DNA from: Tengunoibacter tsumagoiensis
GTDB lineage: Bacteria; Chloroflexota; Ktedonobacteria; Ktedonobacterales; Ktedonobacteraceae
Direction of reading: 5' to 3'
DNA: 64,000 nt
Assembly (NCBI RefSeq): GCF_003967535.1
Contig: NZ_BIFR01000001.1
Coordinates: forward strand, 2,851,001-2,915,000
Numbering within the stretch: the first letter of the stretch is position 1; each line of letters opens with the position of its first letter. Below are positions 1 to 8,743 of the stretch, one piece after another. The notes below the pieces were generated by a model that was not told the DNA's origin, did no database searches, and saw only the letters and a list, made by a program, of their open reading frames with translations. Position numbers and translations under genes: made by a program.

Positions 1-1
1 C

Positions 2-424
2 CGGCGCGATTCGTGGGCGGCAGCCGAAAACATCATTCCCTCCTCCTCCGGTGCGGCGAAAGCCCTCAAGTTTATCTGGCCGGACCTGAAAATCACAGGC
101 AAGGCCTATCGTGTCCCAGTCAAGACTGGCAGCATCGTCGAACTCAATCTCATCACCGAACGTCCGGTCACCGTCCAGGAAGTGAACGCTGCCTTTATCC
201 AGGCTGCCAGCGAGGGACCACTGAAAGGGATTATGGACGTACTGAAAGAAGAATGGGCATCGGCGCGCATCGTTGGCGACCAGCATTCTTCGATTATTGA
301 TCTCCCTCTGACTCAGGTACAGGAGGGGCATTTTGTCTCGGTTGCAGCCTGGTACGATAATGAATGGGGATATGCTTCGCGTCTCGCCGAAACTGCGGCC
401 AGACTTGGGAGCAGGGAGAAGTAG
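2..424 (+). CDS. gap: Glyceraldehyde-3-phosphate dehydrogenase, C-terminal part (5' end outside window)
   Basis: The open frame entering the window encodes the last ~140 residues of the catalytic domain of glycolytic GAPDH, which oxidises glyceraldehyde 3-phosphate with NAD(P) and phosphate. Visible family motifs in order are NIIPSSSGAAKAL, GKAYRVPVKTGSIVEL and YDNEWGYASRL near the C-terminus. The NAD-binding Rossmann half and the catalytic SCTTN cysteine lie upstream of position 1, so activity cannot be judged here. The stop TAG is at 422-424 and no terminator hairpin is obvious before the next gene. The segment kept looks intact and of normal length for the family. Confidence 0.95.
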   Translation, partial: RRDSWAAAENIIPSSSGAAKALKFIWPDLKITGKAYRVPVKTGSIVELNLITERPVTVQEVNAAFIQAASEGPLKGIMDVLKEEWASARIVGDQHSSIIDLPLTQVQEGHFVSVAAWYDNEWGYASRLAETAARLGSREK

Positions 425-468
425 CAGGAAAAAAAGTGTTTTGTGATGGATAGAAAAAAGAGAGTATT

Positions 469-894
469 ATGAATCAGCCAACGTTATCTGGAATACCACC
501 CTCAGCAGAAGGTGTCATCACCAGACGGAGTCCTTTTGCGGTGCTGGAGACGATTGATCGCTTGCAAAAGGCGATGGAGAGCCATCATCTGACCATTTTT
601 GCCCATATTGATCATAGCGAAGGGGCCAGACGTGTCGGGCTTGAGATGCAGGAGGCTCATGTTCTTCTCTTTGGTAATCCCCGGTCTGGTACACCACTTA
701 TGGTCGCATCACCGTTGCTGGCTCTGGATTTGCCGCTCAAAGTGCTTATCTGGCAGCAGGACAAGCATGTCTGGGTCAGCTCGATTGACCCAACTTACTT
801 GCAAAAGCGGTATGCCCTCTCTCCTGAATTGATTGGCAATATTGCTGGCTCGGAGACCCTTATTGAACAGACGCTTGCAGCTCATGAGCCATGA
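469..894 (+). CDS. DUF302 domain protein
   Basis: A 141-residue protein whose residues ~40-125 match the DUF302 family: FAHIDHSEGARRVGLEM, then LLFGNPRSGTPLM, then LDLPLKVLIWQ, VWVSSIDPTYL. DUF302 proteins are small, widespread and of unknown biochemical role; some accompany metal or redox genes. No signal peptide or membrane segment is seen. An AGAGAG element lies just upstream of the ATG. It follows gap by 44 bp on the same strand and could be co-transcribed. Family assignment is firm; function is unknown. Confidence 0.85.
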   Translation: MNQPTLSGIPPSAEGVITRRSPFAVLETIDRLQKAMESHHLTIFAHIDHSEGARRVGLEMQEAHVLLFGNPRSGTPLMVASPLLALDLPLKVLIWQQDKHVWVSSIDPTYLQKRYALSPELIGNIAGSETLIEQTLAAHEP

Positions 895-1248
895 ATGCAG
901 GAGTATACCAGTCCAGATAATTGTTGAGGACAACAAGATCTGTTTATAGCGCAGGCGTTTGTGCAGTCGGGGACTTCCCGTACTGCCTCCAGGGTTTAAA
1001 AAGAGGTTCATTCATTGAATCGTGAGACGTAGCTGGAATTTTTAGCTTTGGCGTCTTCCGTCTCTGCAATCATTTTTAGGCCCTGGCTAATGTGTAGCGA
1101 TGGATATTTCAATCAAAGAAACGTTAGAATATCAGGAAGAGATTGAACGATCTGACCTTTCCAGGCATCGACATCTTTGCGTTGTGTATCGTATTGGGAA
1201 GAGCAAAAGAAGTGACGCAGAAAGCACGACACGAGTAGGAGGAGGCCT
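895..1248. other. Gene-less stretch
   Basis: No convincing gene. A short plus-strand frame from 1100 runs antisense into the next gene and has no family-like motif. No clear terminator, repeat or promoter pair was recognised. Confidence 0.5.
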
Positions 1249-2034
1249 CTATGATCGTTGGGACTCATACGCTACGGCTATCCGTTCGAAGTGTTCAGCC
1301 GCCTCATCCAATGTCGGGATCGTAAGCACGTTGTTTTCTGCGAAATCGTGTGCCTGTGGATACCCACTTGCCAGGATCTCTTGCGCTGCTGCCTGCCCAT
1401 TGTACGCGGTGTATCGGAACTCGTATCCCTCAGAACTTAGTAGAAGCCAGTATGCGCCTGGCTGAGCAGCATAGGGCATGCCCACACTTCCAGCATTGAT
1501 GATCCGTGTCTTGCCGACTGATCGCTCAAACTGGATATGAGTATGTCCACAAACAACGATCTGCGGCTCATCAGAAGAGAAGATGATACGAAGCCGTTCT
1601 TCAGGTGTGATGGGGGTAAAGAGTTCCTCGTCATTGCGCACTGTGGCATGGCAGAACACAACGCGTCCCAATCCCTCAACCTGAACTACAAATTGCTCTG
1701 AGAGTGTGGCCAGAAAGTCTCTCTGGGAGCGCGTGAGCTGTCCAGCAATCCAACTCATCACCTCATAATCTGTCTCTGAGAGAGCAGGTGGGTAGAGCCG
1801 ATTGATCGGCTGGCCGTCAAACATCATGACCACTTCGCGATCAGCATTTCCTCGAATGGCACGCATCTTCTCGCCCAACTGAGAGAGACGTTGTAGGGTT
1901 TGTCCGGGCATGGGACCAGAGACAATATCTCCACCCACCACGATGAGATCGGGTTGAACCTGTTCGAGCTCCTTCAGTAGCGCATCGAGTGCCGGGAGGT
2001 TGCCATGGATATCATAGAGTGCCGCAATTTTCAT
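1249..2034 (-). CDS. Calcineurin-like metallophosphoesterase
   Basis: A 261-residue single-domain phosphoesterase. The dinuclear-metal motifs are present in order: LYDIHGN (N-terminal D-x-H), VVGGDIVSG (GD), AIRGNADREV (GNxD/E), a lone FCHATV histidine, and CGHTHIQF (GHTH) near residue 165, followed by INAGSVGMP. This arrangement is typical of the YfcE-like family that hydrolyses phosphodiesters or phosphomonoesters; the substrate is not predictable. It is cytosolic, with no signal peptide. A paralogue with the same layout lies at 41584-42324. It stands alone, convergent with the DUF302 gene. Confidence 0.88.
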   Translation of the reverse strand: MKIAALYDIHGNLPALDALLKELEQVQPDLIVVGGDIVSGPMPGQTLQRLSQLGEKMRAIRGNADREVVMMFDGQPINRLYPPALSETDYEVMSWIAGQLTRSQRDFLATLSEQFVVQVEGLGRVVFCHATVRNDEELFTPITPEERLRIIFSSDEPQIVVCGHTHIQFERSVGKTRIINAGSVGMPYAAQPGAYWLLLSSEGYEFRYTAYNGQAAAQEILASGYPQAHDFAENNVLTIPTLDEAAEHFERIAVAYESQRS

Positions 2035-2293
2035 CGATCAGACTCCTTTTTTGCCGGTTCTTTTTTCAAAAGTCTTTTCCGAGTGTAGCAGAAAGCAAGC
2101 TGCATCTGAAGAGATTTTCTATGCTTGTAGCATAGATATTCCTGATACATGGGTGAAGCGTGTACGACGTCTGCTTTGCTATTCAGTTCTCTTCCGTATT
2201 TGATTGAGAGCGTATCCGAAAACCTTTTGTAAAAAGAGTTGAGTCCAGGCGAAAGAAAGAATGAGGCTGAGACGTATTTGAGTGCACTGGCAC

Positions 2294-2328
2294 AAAAAAA
2301 TCAGGCCCCGCGTTATTGCGGGGCCTGA
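2294..2328 (-). terminator. Rho-independent terminator of the CAP lipoprotein gene
   Basis: Perfect 11-bp stem (2301-2311 with 2318-2328, GC-rich arms around GGCCCCGC) and a 6-nt loop. Read on the minus strand it is followed by a run of seven T. It sits 19 bp after the stop codon of the gene at 2347-3078. Confidence 0.92.
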
Positions 2329-2346
2329 GCGCACCTATTCAGCTGT

Positions 2347-3078
2347 TTACACTGCTGCAAAGTCTTCTGTCAGCCAGACCTTGTTGTGCTGACTATCCAC
2401 AACGACATCGATCCCAACCATTGTGCAACTGGTGGAGAGGATGTTGCGGCGGTGGCCATCATTGGGAGGCTGCTCTCCAAACATCGATTGATTTAATCCG
2501 ACTGCAGCTTTGGTGGGATCACCAGAGCCATAGCCAATGTTTTCGGCTGCCGAGAACCAGTTTACCCCCGCCTGCCGCTCACGGTCACCGAAGCTGGCCT
2601 CGCCGGGCAACTGGTGGGAGAGCTGATTGGCCGCTACCATGTTGATATTATGCTGGTGCGCGCTCTGTACCAACTGGTTACTCCATGTATAGGCTGGCAG
2701 TCCAGCACTGGCCCGCTCTTGATTGATTAAGGTAAATACAGCCTGAGCAGCAGGAATGGTATTTCCACCGCCAGCGGGAGGCTGTGGCGTGGGGGTAGGC
2801 ACTATCACTGGTAGTGTCGGCTGGGGAATTATAGGAGCGTTCGGCGTTGGTGTCGGGACAGTATCTGGCCGTAGTGTGGCAGTAGCTTCTGGCTGGTTGG
2901 TTGTTGTACTCCCGGGCTGCGCGGATGTCGTGACGTTTCCGGCTCTCCGCGGGTTTGCTAAAGCGATTCCAGTTCCCTGCTGAGCTGTTGAAGAGGTTGA
3001 GCTCTCACATGCTGCTAATAGGGCCAGCAAAAACGTGGCACAAATCATCCATTGTACAGACTGCACTATCTTTGTCAC
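2347..3078 (-). CDS. CAP (SCP/PR1) domain lipoprotein
   Basis: A 243-residue secreted protein. The N-terminus has a lipoprotein signal with lipobox LLAAC at residues ~20-24, then a Ser/Thr/Pro-rich linker (~25-105) and a C-terminal CAP domain (~110-243) with VFTLINQERASAGLP, SHQLPG, AENIGYG, and GHRRNILS. Bacterial CAP proteins of this YkwD-like type are extracellular and often appear in spores or biofilms; their activity is unsettled. The start is a GTG preceded by GAAGGAA; a strong terminator follows. The proline-rich linker suggests the domain is held away from the membrane. Confidence 0.88.
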   Translation of the reverse strand: MTKIVQSVQWMICATFLLALLAACESSTSSTAQQGTGIALANPRRAGNVTTSAQPGSTTTNQPEATATLRPDTVPTPTPNAPIIPQPTLPVIVPTPTPQPPAGGGNTIPAAQAVFTLINQERASAGLPAYTWSNQLVQSAHQHNINMVAANQLSHQLPGEASFGDRERQAGVNWFSAAENIGYGSGDPTKAAVGLNQSMFGEQPPNDGHRRNILSTSCTMVGIDVVVDSQHNKVWLTEDFAAV

Positions 3079-3452
3079 GCCATCTATTCCTTCTTAAAAA
3101 TGACAACCCCGTTCCAATTGGTGTCGTTGTACTGCTATTTGGTGCTATCTTTTCATATAAGAATACAGCAATAGCTGTCAATATATACTATATTGCGTCA
3201 AAATTGGTACTTTCTCATAAGAAAAATGGCGCTGAGCCACTTGCTAGGCGATTTACGATCCTTTCAATCTGTGCAACCTTGTTTATGAAGCAATGATATG
3301 TGCACTATCTCTTTGCATCTCAATCTAGCGATGCCCTGGAATGCTTTAAAAGGTTACCGAAGAGGTGATATCATGAAGACGACCTTGCAGATCTCAGTTT
3401 GTCTCTATCTATTGCAAAAGGTCTTCTTAAGAGAAAGGGAATATCCTTCTTT
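3079..3452. other. AT-rich divergent promoter region
   Basis: About 370 bp between the CAP lipoprotein (minus) and the oxidoreductase (plus). It is AT-rich and presumably holds both promoters, but I could not single out a convincing -35/-10 pair. Confidence 0.4.
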
Positions 3453-4325
3453 ATGGCAACCAGCAAACGACTCCGTTTTGGCATCAAGACAGCTCCTCAG
3501 ATGACAACCTATGACGACATGCTTCGCGTCTGGCGTGAGGCAGATGAGATATCTTCGATTGAACATGCCTGGCTCTTTGATCACTTCATGCCGATTGGCA
3601 ATTATGATCCAACTGGCCCCTGTCTGGAGGGTTGGACACTGCTGTCGGCCTTTGCGGCCTTGACCAAACGTTTGCGCGTTGGGCTAATGGTGACTGGCAA
3701 TACCTATCGTCACCCGGCAGTCCTGGCAAATATGGCGGCGACTATCGATGTCATCTCCAACGGTCGCCTCGACTTCGGCATTGGCGCGGGCTGGAATGAG
3801 CAGGAACATAACGCTTATGGCATTCCACTCTACGCGGCGGGCGAGCGCATCCGGCGTCTGGGCGAGGCCTGCGAGGTGTATCGTCTGATGATGACGGAGA
3901 GGGCTCCCAGCTTCGACGGCAAATACTACCAGTTGAAGGATGCCTACTGCGAACCCAAGCCGATCCAGAAGCCCTATCCACCCATCACGATTGGCGGTAG
4001 TGGCGAACAGCTTACCCTGCGTGTTGTTGCTCGCTATGCCGATATCTGGAATTTCGTCGGTGGCTCTCCCGACGAGCTGCGCCGCAAACGCGCCATCCTG
4101 GATGAGCATTGTGCCGTCGTTGGGCGCGATCCCGCCGCGATCGAGACCTCCGTGCAGCCTGTGGTCAACTACGACGATCTCGGCAGTACGCTTGAGGCTG
4201 CACGCGGCTATATCGAAGCCGGGGCTACCCATATCGTTCTCAACCTGCGCCCTCCTTATCCAGAAGGCATTGTGGCCAGGATAGATAAAGAGATTGTCCA
4301 GCCGCTCCTGGCAGCGTATCACTAG
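3453..4325 (+). CDS. LLM-class (F420-type) flavin-dependent oxidoreductase
   Basis: A ~290-residue luciferase-like monooxygenase fold protein. Typical signatures are LFDHFMPIG, VGLMVTGNTYRHPAVLA, LDFGIGAGWNEQEHNAYGI and PITIGGSGEQLTLRVVARYA. This subfamily usually binds coenzyme F420 (sometimes FMN) and transfers hydride to varied substrates; the substrate is unknown. I place the start at ATG 3453 because the family N-terminus begins there and an AGAGAAAGGGA element lies ~13 bp upstream; an in-frame ATG at 3399 would add 18 atypical residues. A second, more GC-rich member lies at 44504-45421. Presence of two such enzymes supports an F420-using organism. Confidence 0.88.
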   Translation: MATSKRLRFGIKTAPQMTTYDDMLRVWREADEISSIEHAWLFDHFMPIGNYDPTGPCLEGWTLLSAFAALTKRLRVGLMVTGNTYRHPAVLANMAATIDVISNGRLDFGIGAGWNEQEHNAYGIPLYAAGERIRRLGEACEVYRLMMTERAPSFDGKYYQLKDAYCEPKPIQKPYPPITIGGSGEQLTLRVVARYADIWNFVGGSPDELRRKRAILDEHCAVVGRDPAAIETSVQPVVNYDDLGSTLEAARGYIEAGATHIVLNLRPPYPEGIVARIDKEIVQPLLAAYH

Positions 4326-4369
4326 ATATACATTTCTACGCTCCTAAAGGGCAGCGTATGAGCCTATCG

Positions 4370-4418
4370 GGCACCATGGTAGAGCATCTATCTATGCCGT
4401 GGTGCCACTATTGTTTTG
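4370..4418 (+). terminator. Probable terminator after the F420-type oxidoreductase
   Basis: Inverted repeat GGCACCA (4370-4376) with TGGTGCC (4400-4406), with a smaller internal hairpin, followed by a weak ATTGTTTT tract on the plus strand. Confidence 0.5.
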
Positions 4419-4704
4419 CAGGTTACTACAAAAGTATCCATGATGGCACCATCCACTCAGGTCTCGGGTGAACCTTTGAGCATCCGTATGGATGTGATAT
4501 AGTGTTATGAAACACAGAGGAGGAACTGCCCGTGATTCGCGGTCCCAATTAACCTCATGCCGTCTTACAATCAAAGCCTTCTGAGATCGATCAACTCAGA
4601 AAGCCAGTCCATGCTGGCAGGTCGTACACTGCCCGTGGCCCTCCAGGTCCGCTGAACTTTTTTGTTGTCGTTTTTTCTCAAAGTTCAGAGAGGACTCTTT
4701 TTTC
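4419..4704. other. Upstream region of MFS gene
   Basis: No gene supported. A small CATCC/GGATG hairpin near 4479-4492 and a TGATATAG stretch that could be a -10 are the only visible features before the MFS ribosome binding site. Confidence 0.4.
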
Positions 4705-5904
4705 ATGTTTGTACGTTCTATCTTTGCGCGTCTGAGCCGTAGAAAGGTGTCAGCATATCCCCTCCTCTTATGCATGGGGCTGATTGACGAAGTGAGCGCT
4801 GGCATCCCTGTGGTTGCCCTTCCATTGTTGCGCGATCACCTCGGCTTGAGCTATGCCCAGATTGGCCTGCTCTTCACGGTTGCTGCACTCTCCAGCATGC
4901 TCCTGGAACCTTTAATGAATCTCTACAGCGATCGAGGTTCTAAAAAGCGCTGGATTCTTTGTGGCTTGCTGGTTCTGGCTACAACAGACATCATCATTGG
5001 CAATGCAACCATCTATCTCGTGCTACTTCTGGCTTTTATTCTCTCTGCCCCCGCAGGGAAAGCTGCGATCGGTCTTTCTCAAGCCACAGTGATTGATGCT
5101 GCTTTCGGCGAGGAGACGCGTACGATGACGCGCTGGACATTGCTCAGTGGAATTGGTGATAGTCTCTCGCCACTCCTGGTTGCTACCTTTGTCACGTTGC
5201 GTCTCGGCTGGACAGAGCTCTACTGGCTGATGGCGATAAGCTGGTTGAGTGTCGCCCTTCTCCTCGCGCCACTGCGTTTCCCAACACATGCAGGTCCAGC
5301 AGTCTTGCCTGAAAAGCAGGACAAAGCAAGCCCCTGGTCGAATTTGCGCGACGCATTACGTGACCCATTGTTAGTGCGCTGGGCTGCGCTTTCCCTGATT
5401 CCAACCATGCTAGACGAGGTTTTTCTAGGTTTTGTCGCGCTCTACTTGCGCGATATCGTGCATATCAGCGAGGCTGGGATTGCGTTGATTATGCTTCTGC
5501 AAATGCTCTCCTCGTTCGTCGGGCTTTTGCTGCTAGATCGTGTGTTGAAGCGCCGCAATCTGCGTCCGGTGCATCTCCTCACCTTGTTAGCCTTGACTAC
5601 CTTGCTTGGGATGGTAGTGCTCCTGTTCGCACATACACTCTGGCTGACTATTCTTGCGTTGCTCGTGATTAGTGGGAGCTGTGCAGGCTGGTATCCCATC
5701 GCGAAGGCCGAAGCATACGCCTGCAGACCTGGCAGTTCCGGTCTTGTACGCACTGTCATCAGTCTGGGCGCTCCATTTGAAATGGCTCTTCCCGGCGCAA
5801 TCGGCCTGATTTCTCTCAACTTTGGCGTGCTGGCTGGCCTGGGGGTTCTTGGACTGGCACCGCTTTTGATGCTTGCTCTCTTGCCCTATCGTCAGGAACG
5901 ATAA
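4705..5904 (+). CDS. MFS transporter
   Basis: A 399-residue hydrophobic protein with about 12 predicted membrane segments in two halves of six, and an MFS-like loop-2/3 motif (MNLYSDRGSKKRW near residue 70). The short N-terminal basic stretch (RSIFARLSRRK) puts the N-terminus inside the cell. The ATG at 4705 is preceded by AGAGAGGA at good spacing. It stands alone, so the substrate is not predictable; length and layout suit a drug or metabolite exporter. No truncation is visible. Confidence 0.82.
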   Translation: MFVRSIFARLSRRKVSAYPLLLCMGLIDEVSAGIPVVALPLLRDHLGLSYAQIGLLFTVAALSSMLLEPLMNLYSDRGSKKRWILCGLLVLATTDIIIGNATIYLVLLLAFILSAPAGKAAIGLSQATVIDAAFGEETRTMTRWTLLSGIGDSLSPLLVATFVTLRLGWTELYWLMAISWLSVALLLAPLRFPTHAGPAVLPEKQDKASPWSNLRDALRDPLLVRWAALSLIPTMLDEVFLGFVALYLRDIVHISEAGIALIMLLQMLSSFVGLLLLDRVLKRRNLRPVHLLTLLALTTLLGMVVLLFAHTLWLTILALLVISGSCAGWYPIAKAEAYACRPGSSGLVRTVISLGAPFEMALPGAIGLISLNFGVLAGLGVLGLAPLLMLALLPYRQER

Positions 5905-6114
5905 AGCAAGGTCAAGTCGCTCAAACATTAATGGGAGTGGCACTCTCTGCGAACAGCGTGAGTCGCCTTAACCAGACACATGACTAAGCAATAGAAGCCT
6001 GGCGTGAGTGTCGCCTTGCTAGCCATTGCCGGGAAATCTATCTCGACAGTGTCTAGTGAACAAACGTCGAGCTTCCTCAGGCTAAGCAGGAGGGACATGT
6101 GTGCCTTCCTGCTG

Positions 6115-6660
6115 CTAGACCATTGCAGGATTCTCGAGAATGCCCAACGCATTGTGACTCTCTGTGGGATGGTCGAGAATGCGCATGCCGTTGCGTTTGG
6201 CAACATTGAGCGAGCGGATATTTTCGTGGTGGACAACGCTAGTGATACGGGTGAGCTTGAGCGTCTGAAATCCATGCTCGATGATGCGCTGACATGCCTC
6301 GTGGATAATGCCCTGGCCCCAGTAGGCTGGCGAAAGCCCATAAAAAAGTTCAATTTCGGGAAGGCTGTGAGTGGGATATTCCAGGAGATAAAATTGAAGA
6401 CCTGCCCATCCGACAAGTATGTTGGTTTCTCTGAGCACGACTGCCCACATTCCAAAGCCTTGGAGTCCAAACTCACCTATCCGTTGCTCCAGTTTCTCCT
6501 GAGTCTCGGAGAGCGTGCGAGCGCGTTTCTCCCCGTTAGGTAAGCGGATAAATCCCTGGAAACGGTAGACATCTGGATGGCGGTCAATCTCCCACTTTAT
6601 CTGCAGATCAGCAATGCTCATGGGACGTAGCAGCAAGCGGGATGTCTCAAAAACAGTCAT
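6115..6660 (-). CDS. GNAT N-acetyltransferase, RimJ/RimL type
   Basis: A 181-residue acetyltransferase starting MTVFETSRLLLRPM, the hallmark N-terminus of RimJ/RimL-like GNATs. Later it shows EIELFYGLSPAYWGQGI (acetyl-CoA pyrophosphate loop region) and VHHENIRSLNVAKRNGM near the C-terminus. These enzymes acetylate N-termini or small amines, including some antibiotics. I chose ATG 6660 over an upstream ATG (6786) because the family homology starts there and a GGAAGG repeat ribosome site precedes it. An AGCAGGA/TCCTGCT hairpin (6085-6113) overlaps the 3' end. Confidence 0.85.
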   Translation of the reverse strand: MTVFETSRLLLRPMSIADLQIKWEIDRHPDVYRFQGFIRLPNGEKRARTLSETQEKLEQRIGEFGLQGFGMWAVVLRETNILVGWAGLQFYLLEYPTHSLPEIELFYGLSPAYWGQGIIHEACQRIIEHGFQTLKLTRITSVVHHENIRSLNVAKRNGMRILDHPTESHNALGILENPAMV

Positions 6661-6671
6661 GCGTGGTATTG

Positions 6672-6690
6672 CCTTCCTTCCTTCCTTCCT
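6672..6690 (-). repeat. Tandem GGAA/AGG Shine-Dalgarno-like repeat upstream of the GNAT start
   Basis: Four and three-quarter copies of CCTT on the plus strand (AAGG on the coding strand). The repeat forms the ribosome binding region of the GNAT gene; the nearest copy lies 11 nt from its ATG. Confidence 0.75.
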
Positions 6691-6891
6691 CATCATTTTT
6701 CCAGAGAGAAAGGTAAGAGAGGGTATGCCCTCTCTATACAAGTATCCGGCCTCTAGAATAGCATATACTGATCTGCATGTATACAAGATACTTCAACACT
6801 TTGAGAGAAGGTCAGGTGCAAGGAGGCTTCTCCTCTCCCATTCCAGCGTAACCAGCCAGTATATCCAGCAGAAAAATAAGAATGAGGCCAG

Positions 6892-7716
6892 CTATAAAAG
6901 AAGAGACCGAGAACAAAGGACATCAATCAAATGAGTGTGAGCATGCACTTGTTCTAAGAGCCGTGTGTTCCCCGACTGTTTGTACAACCCATCAAGCTCT
7001 AAGATGCGGCGCATTTCAGCTCTCAGAAGAAGTTGATGCATCATCGGAGTATACTCAACAAGGTTAAGGACAGTGTCCGGAGCACCCTCCCAGACAATTG
7101 CGTCAACCAGAATAATCGCCGTCGCGAACGCTGCTGGCCGCCAATAGAACGAAAAATCAATGATGGCAGGAGCCTGCCCATCTTGAAAAAGAATATTACC
7201 AGGCATATCTCCATGAATCAATTGATATGGTAGATCTATCGGCGTGAGATCTGCTCGTAGTTTGTTCAAAGCAGGGAGAAGGTGTTGATGAGCGTCGAAA
7301 GGGAGTTCTCCAAAGGCGACTTTATCTGCTAGCGCCCACGGATTCATTCTTGTCCCAATGAAGGAAGGGCAAGGAATGGGAGCCAATGCTTGATGAAAGG
7401 CCTGCGAAACGCTGACTTTTTCCTTCCATTTTCCTTTGACTTCATGCCCTTCAAGAAAGGTCGAGGCGCTCCATCCCTTGTAGACCCAGTCGCCGTTGTG
7501 TGCTTGAAGCTGGCGGGCGAGACGAAATCCAGTTTGTGGAAGAGTATTGATGACCTGTGCAATCCAGGCATGTTCGTCACTATTTTCGACGGGCTTTAAA
7601 ATAAGAGAACCTGCTTTGAATGTGGTCCCACTTCCTCCGGGCAATAAAACAGGGGTGTCTTTCACACCAAAAGCTTCTAGAGCATCCTTATCAGGATGAT
7701 TAGGTATTTGACTCAT
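6892..7716 (-). CDS. APH-like phosphotransferase family protein
   Basis: A 274-residue protein of the aminoglycoside-phosphotransferase/choline-kinase fold. Visible motifs are the glycine-rich LLPGGSGTTFKAG near residue 25, LILKPV (ATP lysine), the catalytic loop LIHGDMPGNILF near residue 160 (Brenner motif HGDxxxxN) and the metal-binding IIDFSFYWRP. The N-terminus resembles uncharacterised kinases that replace the usual start of APH enzymes. It could phosphorylate an aminoglycoside or another small alcohol; the substrate is not predictable. The gene appears intact. Confidence 0.82.
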   Translation of the reverse strand: MSQIPNHPDKDALEAFGVKDTPVLLPGGSGTTFKAGSLILKPVENSDEHAWIAQVINTLPQTGFRLARQLQAHNGDWVYKGWSASTFLEGHEVKGKWKEKVSVSQAFHQALAPIPCPSFIGTRMNPWALADKVAFGELPFDAHQHLLPALNKLRADLTPIDLPYQLIHGDMPGNILFQDGQAPAIIDFSFYWRPAAFATAIILVDAIVWEGAPDTVLNLVEYTPMMHQLLLRAEMRRILELDGLYKQSGNTRLLEQVHAHTHLIDVLCSRSLLL

Positions 7717-8117
7717 AATAAAATTATAATAGCAAGAGCCATTTCATGTCAAGTTTTCTACTGCACGGGGGCTCTTTCAAATAGCCTATCATTGTGATCC
7801 TCCTCATCCTGGTCATAAGATGTTGATAGTCTCTGGATGTGCAGTTTTGTTGATAATACGTTGCGGTTTTTTGGCATGGGAGATGGAGTGAGAGATAAAA
7901 GATGCTTCCAGAAAAGTATCACCTGCACCGCACGCAACAGCTTTCTGCGAAGGTGGATCTGCTCCTATTCACTCACTACCAATTGAGAGGAGCTATGATG
8001 ATGGAATGCAGATTGTCACCAAACCAGCCTTCAAAGTGGCTAGCTATAGTATGAATCTGATACGTCCTTCCATGAGGAAAGAGTGTTGTAACCGATTTTA
8101 GAAACCACAAGCAAATG
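7717..8117. other. Gene-less stretch, left flank of the IS607-type element
   Basis: No gene supported. The left end of the transposon should lie in this stretch, but IS607-family ends lack long inverted repeats and I could not fix it by eye. Confidence 0.4.
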
Positions 8118-8146
8118 TTGCCAAACGAATGCAAATATGGTACACT
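8118..8146 (+). promoter_or_regulatory. tnpA promoter giving a near-leaderless mRNA
   Basis: A -35 TTGCCA (8118-8123), a 17-bp spacer and TACACT (8141-8146) preceded by an extended TGG. Transcription would start about 7 nt downstream, at or next to the tnpA ATG at 8153. Confidence 0.6.
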
Positions 8147-8152
8147 TTGCGC

Positions 8153-8743
8153 ATGAGATTGAGTCAGTATGCCAAACAACAAGGAATCAGTTACTCGACG
8201 GCATTGCGCTGGTGGCGACAAGGAGCCATTCGCGGCTATCAGGCTCCCACAGGTACCATCATTGTGGAAGTGGAAGAAAAGCCCCAGCATCAGGAGAAGC
8301 ATGTGATTATTTATGCTCGTGTTTCCTCACCTGAGCATCGGGAGAATCTGGAGCGGCAGGCTGAGCGATTGGTCCAATACTGTACTGTGCGTGGCTATCA
8401 GGTGCATCAGGTGGTCAAGGAAATTGGCTCAGGAGTCAACGATAGTCGCCCCAAATTACTGGCCGTGCTCAAAGATCCGCAAGCCAGCCGGATTGTCGTC
8501 GAGCACAAAGATCGATTGACCCGTTTTGGCTTTCGCTATCTGGAAACGCTGCTGGCCGTTCAGGATCGAACCATTGAAGTTGTGAATCTGGCGGAGAATA
8601 GTACAGAAGATCTGCTCTCTGACCTCACAAGTATCATCTATAGCTTTTGCGCCAGACTCTATGGACAACGTCGTGCCAAACGGAAGACAGAAGCCCTGGT
8701 TGCTCAGATCAAAGAGGAGGCCCTCCCCGATGCAGCTGGTTGA
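8153..8743 (+). CDS. tnpA: IS607-family serine recombinase (TnpA)
   Basis: A 196-residue transposase. The N-terminus is a MerR-like winged HTH (YAKQQGISYSTALRWW) and the rest a resolvase/invertase catalytic domain: VIIYARVSSPEHRENLERQ carries the nucleophilic serine, followed by EIGSGVNDSRPKL and VVEHKDRLTRFGF. The protein should catalyse excision and insertion through a circular intermediate. The ATG at 8153 is used because the HTH begins there; upstream residues from 8129 are not family-like and no leader seems to be transcribed. It overlaps tnpB by 14 bp. Confidence 0.93.
   Translation: MRLSQYAKQQGISYSTALRWWRQGAIRGYQAPTGTIIVEVEEKPQHQEKHVIIYARVSSPEHRENLERQAERLVQYCTVRGYQVHQVVKEIGSGVNDSRPKLLAVLKDPQASRIVVEHKDRLTRFGFRYLETLLAVQDRTIEVVNLAENSTEDLLSDLTSIIYSFCARLYGQRRAKRKTEALVAQIKEEALPDAAG

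Noticed and set aside
1100-1465. 121-codon plus-strand frame
   Set aside because: Mostly antisense to the metallophosphoesterase gene and without any family-like segment or good ribosome site.
2316-2645. Plus-strand frame opposite the CAP lipoprotein
   Set aside because: Shadow of the lipoprotein gene; begins inside a terminator hairpin.
6004-6543. 179-codon plus-strand frame
   Set aside because: Antisense to the GNAT gene, which has clear motifs and a ribosome site.
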